64,000 nt of DNA from Minwuia sp048007105 (GTDB lineage Bacteria > Pseudomonadota > Alphaproteobacteria > Minwuiales > Minwuiaceae). Each line of letters begins with the position of its first letter. Position 1 is the first letter of the stretch. The stretch covers positions 2,108,001 through 2,172,000 of the forward strand of contig NZ_CP180352.1 in the NCBI RefSeq assembly GCF_048007105.1. The letters run 5' to 3'. The notes under the pieces are model-generated. The model worked only from the letters and a program-made list of their open reading frames with translations, searched no databases and was not told where the DNA came from. This document shows positions 63,442 to 64,000 of this stretch, piece by piece. The translations under genes were made by a program, and so were the position numbers.

Positions 63442-64000
63442 TCAGGTGCGGGGCTCCAGTCCGGCCTGCTTCATCCGCCAGAGGCACATGTCGATCCGAT
63501 CCTGCCCGAAGAAGGGCTCGCCCTTGAAGGCGAGTGTCGGCACACCCCAGTGTCCACACTTTTCCAGCGCGTCCTCATTGACCTTGATGGCGTCCTCATA
63601 GGCCTGTTCGTTGCCCTCGATCGACTGCTCCATCGCCGCCAGATCGAGTCCGGCGCGCGCCGTGGCGTCCTTCAGGTGATCGCCCTGGTGCCAGTTCTTC
63701 ACCGCCTTGCCCCAGATGGTGCGCGAGATCTCGTCCAGAAAGGCGAGGCCCCGGCCGCGGTTCACGGCCTCGATTCCCAGCCGTGTCAGCCTGTGGATGT
63801 AGGGCTGTTCCTTGGGGATGGTGCGTGTCTTCATGTCCATGACCACCGGATCCGGATCGGGCCACTGGAAGGGGACGCCCAGATGCTCCGCGACCCGGAA
63901 GACATCCTTCATCAGATAGGCGGGCCACATCAGATTGACCTGGGAGAAGAACTCCGGCGTGCGGATGGCGATCGGATAGACCGGCCGGACATTGACGGTC
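63442..64000 (-). CDS. DsbA-family protein, 2-hydroxychromene-2-carboxylate isomerase-like (5' part outside window)
   Basis: The frame is open to the right edge and at least 185 residues are visible. The thioredoxin-fold/helical pattern VFRVAEHLGVPFQWPDPDP, RLGIEAVNRGRGLAFLDE and ALEKCGHWGVPTLAFKGEPF (the cis-Pro GVPT) matches the 2-hydroxychromene-2-carboxylate isomerase/GST-kappa family. These glutathione-dependent enzymes act in naphthalene-type and other aromatic pathways. The N-terminal Ser is outside the window. It leads the five-gene operon visible here. Confidence 0.83.
   Translation of the reverse strand, partial: TVNVRPVYPIAIRTPEFFSQVNLMWPAYLMKDVFRVAEHLGVPFQWPDPDPVVMDMKTRTIPKEQPYIHRLTRLGIEAVNRGRGLAFLDEISRTIWGKAVKNWHQGDHLKDATARAGLDLAAMEQSIEGNEQAYEDAIKVNEDALEKCGHWGVPTLAFKGEPFFGQDRIDMCLWRMKQAGLEPRT

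Overview
The window is 64 kb of GC-rich, densely coded chromosome from an alphaproteobacterium. PopZ, the complex I accessory protein NDUFA12, a DUF2155 exported protein, the gene order PIMT-like/rhodanese/tolC/popZ/(...)/valS and divergent pepA-lptFG all point there. Several conserved housekeeping neighbourhoods alternate with metabolic modules. I see no phage, insertion sequence, plasmid gene or CRISPR array. The genus cannot be named from sequence reading alone.

Layout. 0-4.6 kb: a cyanide-insensitive-type bd oxidase operon (cioA-cioB-DUF2474) followed by a GST and a DUF4304-like gene. 4.7-9 kb: a frameshifted Sel1-repeat lipoprotein, tRNA-Phe, then infA-maf-rng-yacG. 9-13.7 kb: L-serine dehydratase, and a type I secretion ABC/HlyD pair with no adjacent substrate. 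13.7-17.7 kb: an Anbu proteasome-homologue locus (circularly permuted ATP-grasp, alpha-E protein, Anbu) that lacks the usual transglutaminase and is translationally coupled to an E1-like MoeB/ThiF gene. 19.5-24 kb: gamma-glutamyltransferase facing two tandem amidases. 24.4-25.8 kb: ECF sigma/anti-sigma pair. 25.8-35.5 kb: nucleotide cyclase, DUF2155, methyltransferase, MlaD-like, NDUFA12, valS, popZ, TolC and rhodanese.

36-50.9 kb: tRNA-Cys, tRNA-Asn, a soluble two-PAS chemoreceptor, the lipopolysaccharide export genes lptF-lptG-lptD (lptD frameshifted), pepA, holC, nudC, mutS, queC and a queuosine-precursor transporter. 50.9-54.8 kb: acyl-CoA dehydrogenases, a CMD-family protein and a phytanoyl-CoA dioxygenase-like enzyme. 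55.8-58.7 kb: a phosphoribosyltransferase and cobT-cobU-cobS for late cobalamin assembly. 58.8-64 kb: an FAD oxidoreductase, a REP-like palindrome pair, and a five-gene operon (DsbA-like isomerase, trypsin/PDZ protein without a catalytic triad, small unknown, alpha/beta hydrolase, SDR with Phe replacing the catalytic Tyr) that runs off the right edge.

Two points need attention. First, three genes (Sel1 lipoprotein, small exported protein, lptD) each carry an apparent single-base deletion inside a GGCCG-containing GC tract. lptD should be essential, so these look more like systematic base-calling errors than biology. Second, the best candidates for less-described biology are the Anbu/ATP-grasp/alpha-E/E1-like locus and the 60.4-64 kb operon with two catalytically altered members.
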